DNA of 22,306 bases, from positions 1 to 22,306 of the forward strand of contig JAITQI010000174.1 in assembly GCA_031289065.1 (NCBI GenBank), in the 5' to 3' direction. Numbering within the stretch: the stretch's first letter is position 1; each line of letters opens with the position of its first letter. Below, piece by piece: positions 6,973 to 13,645 of this stretch. A program made the position numbers and the translations under genes. This stretch comes from Oscillospiraceae bacterium. Its GTDB lineage: Bacteria; Bacillota; Clostridia; Oscillospirales; UBA929. The notes below the pieces were generated by a model that saw only the letters and a list, made by a program, of their open reading frames with translations, was not told the origin of the DNA and made no database searches.

Positions 6973-7866
6973 ATGAAAAAAATATTGGCGATTCTGTTGA
7001 CAGCGGCGCTCCTGCTGCTGCCCACCGGCTGCGACGCCGTGCAGTCGGCCCTGGAGGACGGAGGCCTGATCAAAGGCGCGGCGTCCGGCGAGGCGCTTTA
7101 CAAAGACCTGGACTACCTGATCAGCAGCCCGGACCGTTCCAGCGACTACGAGCTGGGCACCTTCACCTTCACGGCCAGGACCCTGTACGACCCGGAGGAG
7201 ACCCAGGTGGACGACGAGGACGCGGTTCTCATTTTGTGCTACATCTCCCGCAATGACGACGACGAATTTTACCTGGACGTGACCGACCTAGATCAGGCGA
7301 CCCTCCCGGCGGCCGACACGATGATCCAGGTGACCGGTTTCCTGGACGGCACCATCTACTGGACCGAGGAAAACGAACAGATCACCGTGCTGGACATCAA
7401 GGCCACCAAATTGGAGGCCTACACGCCCCCCGACGTGGACATCGTCGCCGGGCCCACCGTGGATGTGTCCAACACCACCGCCTCGGGCACCCTCACCTTC
7501 GTGGGGGCGCATCGCAGCGAGACCGCCTTCAGTTCGGTCATCGTGGTGTATTTTGAGTTCGAAAACACCGGCTCCACGGACACCGCGCCGCCCACGGAGA
7601 AGCTGTATTTCTATTACGGGGACGACTATTTGACGGGCAGCGGCGTCTGGGAGCCGGAGGAGCTTGACGCCGCCGCCCTGGCCGCCAACGCCCCCGGTAT
7701 CACCGACGCCACCTACGCGGGCAAGACCCAGCTGTACTACTACGTCATCGAAGGCGCGGAAGGCGACAGCGAACTGGAAATCGAAGTGTACAACGACGAC
7801 TTCCAGACCGTATACTCGTACGCGTTGCCCGTAGCGGACGACCTGGCGGGCATGACACAGTCATAA
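6973..7866 (+). CDS. Lipoprotein 1, first of two tandem paralogues
   Basis: The 297-residue protein has a lipoprotein signal: MKKILAILLTAALLLLP followed by TGC with Cys20 as the lipidation site. It should be anchored outside the membrane. Residues about 35-155 form a beta-rich region (FTFTARTL, FYLDVTDL, IQVTGFLDGTIYW) that looks like an OB-fold. Residues about 170-295 (GTLTFVGAHRSETA, VVYFEFENTG, DDYLTGSG) resemble the DUF5067-type immunoglobulin-like domain. Function is unknown. The next gene is a clear paralogue with the same order of motifs. ATG at 6973 is chosen because it gives the lipobox; GGGAAGGGG is upstream. An in-frame GTG at 6868 is an alternative that would hide the signal peptide. 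Confidence 0.88.
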   Translation: MKKILAILLTAALLLLPTGCDAVQSALEDGGLIKGAASGEALYKDLDYLISSPDRSSDYELGTFTFTARTLYDPEETQVDDEDAVLILCYISRNDDDEFYLDVTDLDQATLPAADTMIQVTGFLDGTIYWTEENEQITVLDIKATKLEAYTPPDVDIVAGPTVDVSNTTASGTLTFVGAHRSETAFSSVIVVYFEFENTGSTDTAPPTEKLYFYYGDDYLTGSGVWEPEELDAAALAANAPGITDATYAGKTQLYYYVIEGAEGDSELEIEVYNDDFQTVYSYALPVADDLAGMTQS

Positions 7867-7880
7867 GCAACGACTTAGTA

Positions 7881-7972
7881 ATTAAAATTAAAAATTAAGA
7901 ATGAAAAATTAAAAATTGCGGTATCGCGCCGCGGCTCCGCAATTCTTAATTCTTAATTTTTCATTCTTAATT
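7881..7972. repeat. Complete inverted repeat element, TTAAGAATGAAAA family
   Basis: The left arm (7893-7921, AATTAAGAATGAAAAATTAA then AATTGCGG) is the inverse of the right arm (7937-7972). The core GCGG...CCGC encloses TATCGCGCCGCGGCT. The build is the same as the element at 1-106: AT-rich iterated arms and a GC-rich centre ending in GGCTCCGC, with different arm words. It separates the two paralogous lipoprotein genes. Confidence 0.75.
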
Positions 7973-7996
7973 ACCCATCGTTTGGGGGTTTGCTCG

Positions 7997-8878
7997 ATGA
8001 AACATATTTTTTCGTACCGTATCCCTGCGATTCTTTTGGCGGCGATTCTCTGCCTGTCCCCGCTGAGCGGCTGCGACGGCGCGGACGGCGGCGCGCTGAC
8101 CGGCGACGAGATTTATAAGGAGCTGGACTATCTGATCAGCAATCCGACGCTTTCGTCGGAGCTGACCGGGTCGTTCACCTTCACGGCCAAGACCTTGGGC
8201 GATCCCGAGGAGCTCTTCGTGGCGGAGCAGGACGCCGTCCTGATTTACGCCTGTATCGCCCGCAACTATGCCTACGAGTTCTACCTGGACGTGACCGATC
8301 TGGACAGGGAAAGCCTGCCGACGGCCGACACGCTGGTGCGGGTCACCGGCACGCTGGACGGCTCCCTGTATTGGGAATCGGACGGCGAAGACCTGGCCGT
8401 GCTGGCCGTCAAGGTCAGCAAGCTCGAGGCCTATACCCCGCCCGACGTGACCGTTGAGACCGGTGCCGAAACCAAGATGTCCGATCGGAGCGACAAGGGA
8501 ACGGTCAACTTCGTGGGGGCGCACTTTAGCGAAACCGCTTCCGGCCCGGCCGTCGTGCTGTATCTGGACTTCACGAACACCGGGAACGCGGCGGCGGCCC
8601 CCTCTCTTGACGAGTTTTACGTCTACTTGAACGACGCCTGGCTGGACGGCGCGCTGGCCGAGCCGGAAGACCTCGACCCCGCCGCCCTGCCCATCGACGG
8701 CGTGTCCGACCCCGAGAACACGGACGCGGGCCAGACGCGGCTGTATTATTGCGCCTTTCAGCTCAACGGCCTCGAACCCTCGGACGGCGCGACGCTGTCG
8801 TTCGAGCGGCATAACGACGACTTCCAGCCCACGTATCGGTTTGCGTTGCCCGTGACGGCGGGGTGGGGGACGAATTAA
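7997..8878 (+). CDS. Lipoprotein 2, paralogue of lipoprotein 1
   Basis: The 293-residue protein has a signal ending in LSPLSGC, with Cys26 as the lipidation site. It matches lipoprotein 1 along its whole length: LYKDLDYLISSP becomes IYKELDYLISNP, FYLDVTDLDQ becomes FYLDVTDLDR, KLEAYTPPDV is identical, FVGAHRSETA becomes FVGAHFSETA and NDDFQTVYSYALPV becomes NDDFQPTYRFALPV. It therefore shares the N-terminal OB-like and C-terminal DUF5067-like regions. It probably arose by tandem duplication. ATG at 7997 follows TTTGGGGGTTTGCTCG. A longer in-frame reading from 7916 comes from repeat DNA and is not used. Function is unknown. Confidence 0.87.
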   Translation: MKHIFSYRIPAILLAAILCLSPLSGCDGADGGALTGDEIYKELDYLISNPTLSSELTGSFTFTAKTLGDPEELFVAEQDAVLIYACIARNYAYEFYLDVTDLDRESLPTADTLVRVTGTLDGSLYWESDGEDLAVLAVKVSKLEAYTPPDVTVETGAETKMSDRSDKGTVNFVGAHFSETASGPAVVLYLDFTNTGNAAAAPSLDEFYVYLNDAWLDGALAEPEDLDPAALPIDGVSDPENTDAGQTRLYYCAFQLNGLEPSDGATLSFERHNDDFQPTYRFALPVTAGWGTN

Positions 8879-8907
8879 ATGGGGACGTATACCCCCTCGG
8901 GGCACAG

Positions 8908-8975
8908 GCAAATTAAAAATTGCGGAATCGCGCTGTACGCGATGATGTAATTTGCCGCGCAGCGGCTCCGCGAGC
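8908..8975. repeat. Broken repeat copy with chimeric arms
   Basis: AAATTAAAAATTGCGG (8910-8925) matches the inner left arm of the element at 7881. The 22 bases from 8951 (TTGCCGCGCAGCGGCTCCGC core) match the centre of the element at 1-106. Between them is CGCG-CTGTA-CGCG. The copy thus joins parts of two families. Confidence 0.55.
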
Positions 8976-9079
8976 AGGTATCCGGTTTCTTTCCATGTGG
9001 ATGTTTCGCCGAAGAGCGTTTTTGCGGTCTCGGCGGCTTTGTCGGCGGGAGACAGGGAAAATTTGGGGTTGATTTTTGG
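8972..9079 (-). pseudogene. Possible remnant of a large polyvalent mobile-element protein
   Basis: The minus-strand frame reads NPKFSLSP, an Ala/Lys-rich stretch, then LFGETSTWKETGYLL over about 36 residues. From memory this resembles the KFSL linker and the FGTT-x-W-x-ETGYILPDG motif of large polyvalent proteins in Firmicutes phages and conjugative elements. It has no start or ribosome binding site, and it runs into a repeat centre at its C-terminal end. The match cannot be scored here. Confidence 0.3.
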
Positions 9080-9200
9080 GTCGGGTTGTGTTATAGTAAG
9101 ATTGTCAGGCGCGGAGGCTCTACTGAAAGTCCCATCTGGGGATGAATCGGTTATACTCCGTGCCTGATTGTTCTTTTCTGTAATATTCGTGGGCGTAAGG

Positions 9201-9262
9201 CCGATGACGTCATCGGAAGGCGGTCGGCCCACTCGCTCGGCCCCCGCCGATTGCGTCGGGGG
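9201..9262. other. 16-bp perfect palindrome and adjacent hairpin
   Basis: CCGATGACGTCATCGG (9201-9216) is a perfect palindrome with a TGACGTCA centre. CCCCCG (9241-9246) pairs with CGGGGG (9257-9262). They lie about 100 bases upstream of the DUF3048 gene promoter and could be an operator or part of another repeat. Confidence 0.45.
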
Positions 9263-9290
9263 AGTTCCGTCGTCGTCTCCGCCCCCTCAC

Positions 9291-9323
9291 TGTCAATTGC
9301 CCATTGTCCATTGTCAATTGACA
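9291..9323. repeat. Single arm of the TTGACAATGG repeat family
   Basis: TGTCAATTGCCCATTGTCCA and the following TTGTCAATTGACA match the right arm of the element at 81-106. No partner arm is nearby. Its last six bases are the -35 box of the next gene. Confidence 0.65.
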
Positions 9324-9346
9324 GAACGCCTCCTTCGCGGTACAAT
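9318..9346 (+). promoter_or_regulatory. Promoter of the DUF3048 lipoprotein gene
   Basis: TTGACA (9318-9323), 17 bases, TACAAT (9341-9346). The -35 box is the end of the repeat arm and the -10 box lies in unique sequence. Confidence 0.8.
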
Positions 9347-9400
9347 GGAAGTAGAACGGATATAAAGAGAATCTGTTTTTTGACGGGGGGCCTCTTGGGT

Positions 9401-10528
9401 ATGGAACGACGGAATACGCGTTGGCGGTTGGTTGGTTTGCTGTGCGCGGTCACTGTGGTTTGGGCGTTGGTTGGATGTAAGCCCATCGAGTCGGTGCCGC
9501 CTACCGATCCGCCTTTGGCGGTGCCGCCCTCTCTGACCCCTACGCCGCGGCCCACGCCTTCCCCCGCGCCCACGCCGGTTCCGACGCCGACCCCCACCCC
9601 GCCGCCGGCCCATCTAAACCCCCTGACCGGGCTGGCCGTGGATCCGGCCTATGAGACCCGCCGCCCGGCGGCCGTCATGCTCAACAACCTCAAAAAGGCG
9701 CTGCCCATGTACGGCGTGACCCAGGCCGACATCCTCTACGAGGCGTTGGCCGAAGGGGGAATCACCCGGCTGGTGGGGGTCTATCAAGATCCCTCCCAGG
9801 TGCCTCAGATCGGGACGGTGCGCAGCACCCGGGCCTATTACCTGGACATCGCCCAGGGGCATGACGCCGTTCTGCTCCACGCCGGGGGTAGCCCGGAGGC
9901 GTACACCGAGATCAAGGCCCGAGGCGTCACCAACATGGACTGCCTGGGCGGCTACGAAAATACTCTCTATTGGCGCGACCAGCAGCGCATCAAGGAGCGC
10001 GGCCTGGAACACAGCGCCTTCACGTCGGGGGCGCGCATTGTCACGGCCTTTGAAAAGCTGTCCCGCCCCGACCATGAGGACAGCTGGCAGGAAACCCTCC
10101 TTTTCGCCGACGACGGAACCCCGGCCGGGGGGACGTCGGCCAAAACCCTCCGGGTATTCTTTTCCAGCTACAAAACCGGCCTGTTTGAATACGACGCCGC
10201 CACCGGACTTTACGCCGTCAGCGAATACGGCGCGCCCTTCGTGGACGGGCAGAACGACGCCCAGATTCAGGTCACCAACGTCCTGACGCTGTACGCCGAG
10301 GTCAACCAAATCAAGGGCGACTCCGCCGGACGCCTGTCCACCAAACTGGTCGGCGGGGGGACGGGGTCTTTCGCCTGCGGCGGCCAAATCGTGCCCATCA
10401 AATGGAGCAAAGCCGCCTACGCCAAGCCCTTTGTCTACACCCTGGAGGACGGAACCCCCCTCGCGCTGGGCCGGGGACGCAGTTATATCAACATTGTACC
10501 CCTGAACACCAAGGTGGAGACGGAATAA
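9401..10528 (+). CDS. DUF3048 (YerB-like) lipoprotein
   Basis: The 375-residue lipoprotein has a signal ending ALVGC (Cys26), then a Pro/Thr-rich linker of PTP repeats (about 45-69) that spans the wall. The DUF3048 domain follows. Its family landmarks are NPLTGLAVD, RPAAVMLNN, ADILYEALAEGGITR, IGTVRSTRAYYLDIA, HAGGSPEAY and, near the C-terminus, a second half with VTNVLTLYAEV and GRSYINIVPLNT. B. subtilis YerB is the reference member; its biochemical role is not established. ATG at 9401 follows GGGGGGCC and gives the lipobox. An aldo/keto reductase gene starts 61 bases downstream on the same strand with no terminator between. Confidence 0.92.
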   Translation: MERRNTRWRLVGLLCAVTVVWALVGCKPIESVPPTDPPLAVPPSLTPTPRPTPSPAPTPVPTPTPTPPPAHLNPLTGLAVDPAYETRRPAAVMLNNLKKALPMYGVTQADILYEALAEGGITRLVGVYQDPSQVPQIGTVRSTRAYYLDIAQGHDAVLLHAGGSPEAYTEIKARGVTNMDCLGGYENTLYWRDQQRIKERGLEHSAFTSGARIVTAFEKLSRPDHEDSWQETLLFADDGTPAGGTSAKTLRVFFSSYKTGLFEYDAATGLYAVSEYGAPFVDGQNDAQIQVTNVLTLYAEVNQIKGDSAGRLSTKLVGGGTGSFACGGQIVPIKWSKAAYAKPFVYTLEDGTPLALGRGRSYINIVPLNTKVETE

Positions 10529-10589
10529 CGGGGCAGCGCTTCTATACGTCCACATTCCCACAGCGGGCCAACGATTGGAGGGCATTCCT

Positions 10590-11561
10590 ATGCGTTATAT
10601 CCGCATACCGCGCACCGATCTGCGGCCGTCGGTGGTCTGTTTGGGCGGCGTCATTCAGAGGGAGCCGTCGCCCCTGGTGGGCTGTTACGACGAGTTCGTG
10701 GAACGGGGCGGCAATTGCTTTGACACGGCCAACGTGTACGGCAAGGCCGACTGCGGTTTCAACGCCAACGAACGGCTGTTGGGCCGGTGGCTGGGGCAGA
10801 AGCCCCCCTCGTTCCGGGACGGCGTCATCCTGTGTACCAAGGGAGGGCACCCGGAACCGGGCCAGCCCTTCGATCGACCCCGCCTGTCCCGGGCAGAGAT
10901 CGAATCCGATTTGGAGGAGAGTCTGCGGGGGCTGGGGGTGGACACCATCGACCTCTACTGGCTGCACCGGGACGACCCGGAGCGCCCGGTGGAGGAGATT
11001 TTGACCTATCTCAACGAGTTTGCCGCCCAGGGCAAAATTCGTTTTTTCGGCGCGTCCAACTGGAAGACGGCCCGTCTGCGCCAGGCCGAGGAATACGCCC
11101 GGGCCCGGGGCATTCAGGGTTTTGTGGCCAACCAGCCCCAATGGAGTTACGCCCGGGCCAACCAACAGGCGCTGGACAAGGTGCGCTTGGTGGCCATGGA
11201 CAAGGACGCCTTCCGCTTCCACCAGGAGACCGGCAAGGCCGTCCTGCCTTTCTCCCCCAACGCCAGGGGATATTTTCAAAAGCTGGCCGCCGGGCTGCCG
11301 CTGACCCAGCTGGCCGCCGAGCGCTATGAAAACCCCGGCAACCGCACACGGGCGGAGACCCTCAAAGCGGTGGCCGCCGAGCGGGGCTGCACGGTGCAGC
11401 AAGCCGCCCTGGCCTTCCTGTTGCACCAACCCTTCCCCGTCGTCCCCATCCTGGGCTTTTCCTCGATCCCCCAACTCATCGAGGGCATGGGCGCGGTGGA
11501 CGTGGCGCTGGACAGCGCCACCTTGGGGCGTATGCGCGGCGGAACGAGTACGTTGTTTTGA
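10590..11561 (+). CDS. Aldo/keto reductase
   Basis: The 323-residue cytosolic oxidoreductase has the catalytic tetrad of the family. Asp45 and Tyr50 are in FDTANVYG, Lys84 is in CTKGG, and His126 is in YWLHRDDP. GKIRFFGASNW (about 150-160) and the C-terminal VVPILGFSSIPQ are typical of the NADP-binding barrel. It reduces an aldehyde or ketone; the substrate cannot be told from sequence. GGAGG lies nine bases before ATG 10590. It may share the transcript of the DUF3048 gene. A large composite repeat follows. Confidence 0.92.
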   Translation: MRYIRIPRTDLRPSVVCLGGVIQREPSPLVGCYDEFVERGGNCFDTANVYGKADCGFNANERLLGRWLGQKPPSFRDGVILCTKGGHPEPGQPFDRPRLSRAEIESDLEESLRGLGVDTIDLYWLHRDDPERPVEEILTYLNEFAAQGKIRFFGASNWKTARLRQAEEYARARGIQGFVANQPQWSYARANQQALDKVRLVAMDKDAFRFHQETGKAVLPFSPNARGYFQKLAAGLPLTQLAAERYENPGNRTRAETLKAVAAERGCTVQQAALAFLLHQPFPVVPILGFSSIPQLIEGMGAVDVALDSATLGRMRGGTSTLF

Positions 11562-11577
11562 TTTTGGCGGGGCGCAA

Positions 11578-11942
11578 ATGACAAATGACAATTGACAATT
11601 GACAATTAGAGACGCGTTCTGTGAGAGGACAGAAGACAGAGGACAGATGCGGGAGAGCGTTTTCCCGTTCCTTGTAGGGGGCGGCGTCCCCGACGCCCCG
11701 TTGTTGAAATATAATTTGGGTTTTCGGTTTCTGCGTCGTAAAAAAACGGTTGGGTTTCTCGTCTTTCGCGTCGCAAAAAAACGGTTGGGTTTCTCGTCTT
11801 TCGCGTCGCAAAAAACGGTTTTGTTTCTCGGTTTTTGCCACGGGATGTCGGGACGCCATCCCCTACAAGGACGGGGAAACGTTCGGCCTTTTTCGCAATC
11901 GTGTTCCCCGATTGACAATTGTCAATCGTCAATTGTCAATTT
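11578..11942. repeat. Composite nested inverted-repeat element
   Basis: Three layers can be seen. The outer arms are TGACAATTGACAATTGACAA (11586 on) and its near-inverse at 11912-11940. Next is GAGGACAGAAGACAGAGGAC (11627 on), on the left only. The inner arms of about 40 bases, 11658-11699 and 11842-11881, are near-perfect inverses sharing CCTTGTAGGGG and GGCGTCCC. In the middle are three 35-base tandem units. It fills most of the space between the aldo/keto reductase and phosphofructokinase genes. Confidence 0.75.
11734..11838. repeat. 35-base tandem repeat, three units
   Basis: Units begin at 11734, 11769 and 11804. Units 1 and 2 differ at one base. Unit 3 has one A fewer and several changes. 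Each holds CGTCG, an A-run and CGGTTGGGTTTCTCG. A more diverged unit may precede at about 11699. Confidence 0.85.
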
Positions 11943-11977
11943 TTCGTCGTAAATACAAATACATAGGAGGAAGTTTC

Positions 11978-13216
11978 ATGTCAACCCTGAAAGGTTCCTG
12001 TATCATCGGCCAGTCGGGGGGGCCGACCGCCGTCATCAACGCCAGCGCGTTGGGGGCGATTCAAACGGCGCTGGCCGACCCGCGTATCACCCATGTTTAC
12101 GGGGCGGCGCACGGCATCCGGGGGGTGCTGGACGACGCGCTGTACGACATGTCCCTGGAAGACCCCGCCGAGCTGGCCCGGCTGAAGTACACCCCCTCCT
12201 CGGCGCTGGGCTCCTGCCGTCACAAAATGAAGGACCCCGACATCGACGACACCGAATACCGCCGGGTGCTGGAAATTTTCAAAAAGTACGACGTGCGTTA
12301 TTTCTTTTACAACGGCGGCAACGACAGCATGGACACCTGCAACAAAATCAGCAAGTACATGCTCAAGGCGGGCTATGAGTGCCGGGTCATGGGCATTCCC
12401 AAGACCATCGACAACGACCTGTTCGGCACCGATCACTGCCCGGGGTACGGCAGCGCCGCCAAGTATATCGCCACCACCTGCATGGAGGTCTATCAGGACG
12501 CCCGGGTGTACGACATGCCCATGGTCACCGTCATTGAAATCATGGGCCGTCACGCCGGTTGGCTGACCGCCGCCGCCGCGCTGGCCACCGCCGCCGGGCT
12601 GGGCCCCGACCTGATCTACCTGCCCGAGACCGACTTCGACCAGGCCGCCTTCCTGCGGGACGTCAAGGCGCTCTATGAGAAAAACGGCAAGGTCATCGCG
12701 GCGGTCAGCGAAGGCATCCACGACGCGGAGGGCCGCTTCATTTCGGAGGCCTCCACCTCGGCCACCGACGGCTTCGGGCACGCCCAACTGGGCGGTCTGG
12801 CCGCCCGTCTGGCCGATTTGGTCAAGACCGAGCTGGGCTGCAAGGTGCGGGGCATCGAGCTGTCCCTGCTCCAGCGCTGCGCCACCCATTGCGCCTCGGC
12901 CACCGACATCGAGGAGGCCTACGCCGCCGGGGCCGCCGCCGTGCGCCACGCCGTGGAGGGCCTGACCGACAAGATGGTGGGCTTCCGGCGGGTCATGGAA
13001 AACGGCCACTACCGCTGTGAAATCCAGCTGCTCGACCTGGAAGGCGTGGCCAATCTGGAGAAAAAAGTGCCCCGGGAATGGATCAACGCCGAGGGCAACG
13101 GCATTTTGCCGCCCTTCATCGACTACGCCACCCCCCTGGTGCGGGGCGAAACCGGCCTGCCCTTTGAAAACGGCCTGCCCCGCTTCGCCAAGCTGAAGAA
13201 GATTCGGGCGCGGTAG
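11978..13216 (+). CDS. pfp: PPi-dependent 6-phosphofructokinase (PfkA superfamily)
   Basis: The 412-residue cytosolic enzyme phosphorylates fructose 6-phosphate to the 1,6-bisphosphate. The family signatures are GQSGGPTAVINAS (11-23), GIRG (47-50), NGGNDSMDT (112-120), GIPKTIDND (139-147) and IMGRHAGWL (188-196). Asp116 in GGND replaces the Gly of ATP enzymes, and Lys142 in PKTIDND replaces the Gly of PGTIDND. Both changes mark pyrophosphate as phosphoryl donor, which makes the step reversible. The start has TAGGAGG with eight bases spacing. A strong terminator follows, so it is a single-gene unit. The next glycolytic enzyme, class II aldolase, is in the same window but on another transcript. 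Confidence 0.94.
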   Translation: MSTLKGSCIIGQSGGPTAVINASALGAIQTALADPRITHVYGAAHGIRGVLDDALYDMSLEDPAELARLKYTPSSALGSCRHKMKDPDIDDTEYRRVLEIFKKYDVRYFFYNGGNDSMDTCNKISKYMLKAGYECRVMGIPKTIDNDLFGTDHCPGYGSAAKYIATTCMEVYQDARVYDMPMVTVIEIMGRHAGWLTAAAALATAAGLGPDLIYLPETDFDQAAFLRDVKALYEKNGKVIAAVSEGIHDAEGRFISEASTSATDGFGHAQLGGLAARLADLVKTELGCKVRGIELSLLQRCATHCASATDIEEAYAAGAAAVRHAVEGLTDKMVGFRRVMENGHYRCEIQLLDLEGVANLEKKVPREWINAEGNGILPPFIDYATPLVRGETGLPFENGLPRFAKLKKIRAR

Positions 13217-13231
13217 GGGCAACGAAAAACG

Positions 13232-13280
13232 AACCGAGGACAGATACGGCTGCGTCTCCGTGTCCGTCCTCGGTTTTTTT
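13232..13280 (+). terminator. Rho-independent terminator of the phosphofructokinase gene
   Basis: ACCGAGGAC pairs with GTCCTCGGT, inner bases GATACGG/CCGTGTC extend the stem, and TTTTTTT follows. GAGGACAGA in the stem resembles the GGACAG repeat family. Confidence 0.88.
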
Positions 13281-13302
13281 CCTGTTCTTTCATGCGTTCA
13301 TC

Positions 13303-13333
13303 TTGTGCCCGTCTCGCATATATGTGCTACGAT
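13303..13333 (+). promoter_or_regulatory. Promoter of the small-peptide locus
   Basis: Extended -10 TGCTACGAT (13325-13333) with a weak -35 TTGTGC (13303-13308) 19 bases upstream. Transcription would begin near 13340, just before the stem GCCCCGC-CTGC-GCGGGGC (13342-13359). Confidence 0.55.
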
Positions 13334-13410
13334 AGCAACAAGCCCCGCCTGCGCGGGGCCCATCTTGTAGCCAAAATCATATGGCCTCCAAGCAACGGAG
13401 GGGGAAACGC

Positions 13411-13482
13411 GTGGTAAAATACGCGATCGTTTTTGCGGCGGCCATCTGGCTGTTGCTGACGTCGGCCCCAAAAGCAACGTAG
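13411..13482 (+). CDS. 23-residue hydrophobic peptide, candidate type I toxin
   Basis: The peptide begins MVKYAIVFAAAIWLLL and ends SAPKAT: one membrane-spanning segment with a short basic flank. That is the usual form of small membrane toxins in type I toxin-antitoxin modules. GTG at 13411 has a strong GGAGGGGG six bases upstream. That site can pair with CCTCC at 13385-13389 across a 7-base loop, so the ribosome binding site is likely sequestered. An in-frame ATG at 13381 would add ten residues rich in Lys and Arg but has no ribosome binding site. The stop codon lies in a stem that also serves the convergent antisense RNA. I do not recognise a named family; toxicity is inferred from layout. 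Confidence 0.6.
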   Translation: MVKYAIVFAAAIWLLLTSAPKAT

Positions 13483-13557
13483 CCGCCCACACCTACCAAG
13501 AGCGACGGCTACATAGCTTGAACTTGCGGTGGCGTACCGGTTGACGGTGCGCCTTTT
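13470..13557 (-). ncRNA. Convergent antisense RNA, candidate antitoxin
   Basis: Minus-strand transcription from the promoter at 13564-13591 would begin near 13557. It would pass a GGCG/CGCC hairpin and end at the stem GTAGCCG/CGGCTAC (13506-13512 with 13479-13485) followed by GTTGCTTTT. The RNA of about 88 bases is complementary to the 3' end of the peptide mRNA, including its stop codon. Ends are predicted. Confidence 0.55.
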
Positions 13558-13565
13558 GCTTTTAT
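13531..13565 (+). terminator. Terminator of the small-peptide mRNA
   Basis: GGCG-T-ACCG pairs with CGGT-G-CGCC over a GTTGA loop, followed by TTTTGCTTTTATTAT. Confidence 0.75.
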
Positions 13566-13591
13566 TATCGTATATTTTAGGGAACTGTCAA
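13564..13591 (-). promoter_or_regulatory. Promoter of the antisense RNA
   Basis: On the minus strand TTGACA (13586-13591), 16 bases, GATAAT (13564-13569). No protein gene lies within 550 bases downstream on that strand, so the product is an RNA. Confidence 0.75.
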
Positions 13592-13645
13592 GGGGTAAAC
13601 GCGGATGCGCACATCGGACTTGTTTTTATGTTCTCACGGCCCGCG

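Larger units (their letters stand above)
8879..9400. other. Gene-free 520-base region of repeat and gene debris
   Basis: The region holds repeat fragments at 8908-8975, a probable minus-strand gene remnant (8972-9079), a 16-bp palindrome (9201), a hairpin (9241-9262), an arm of the TTGACAATGG repeat (9291-9323) and the promoter of the next gene. I see no intact coding sequence. Confidence 0.6.

Noticed and set aside
7967..9232. A 421-codon minus-strand frame as a complete gene
   Set aside because: Most of it is antisense to lipoprotein 2; only the segment 8972-9079 looks protein-like, and that is listed as a possible remnant.
11734..11838. A possible CRISPR array (35-base repeated units)
   Set aside because: The units are directly adjacent with no spacers, and no cas gene is present.
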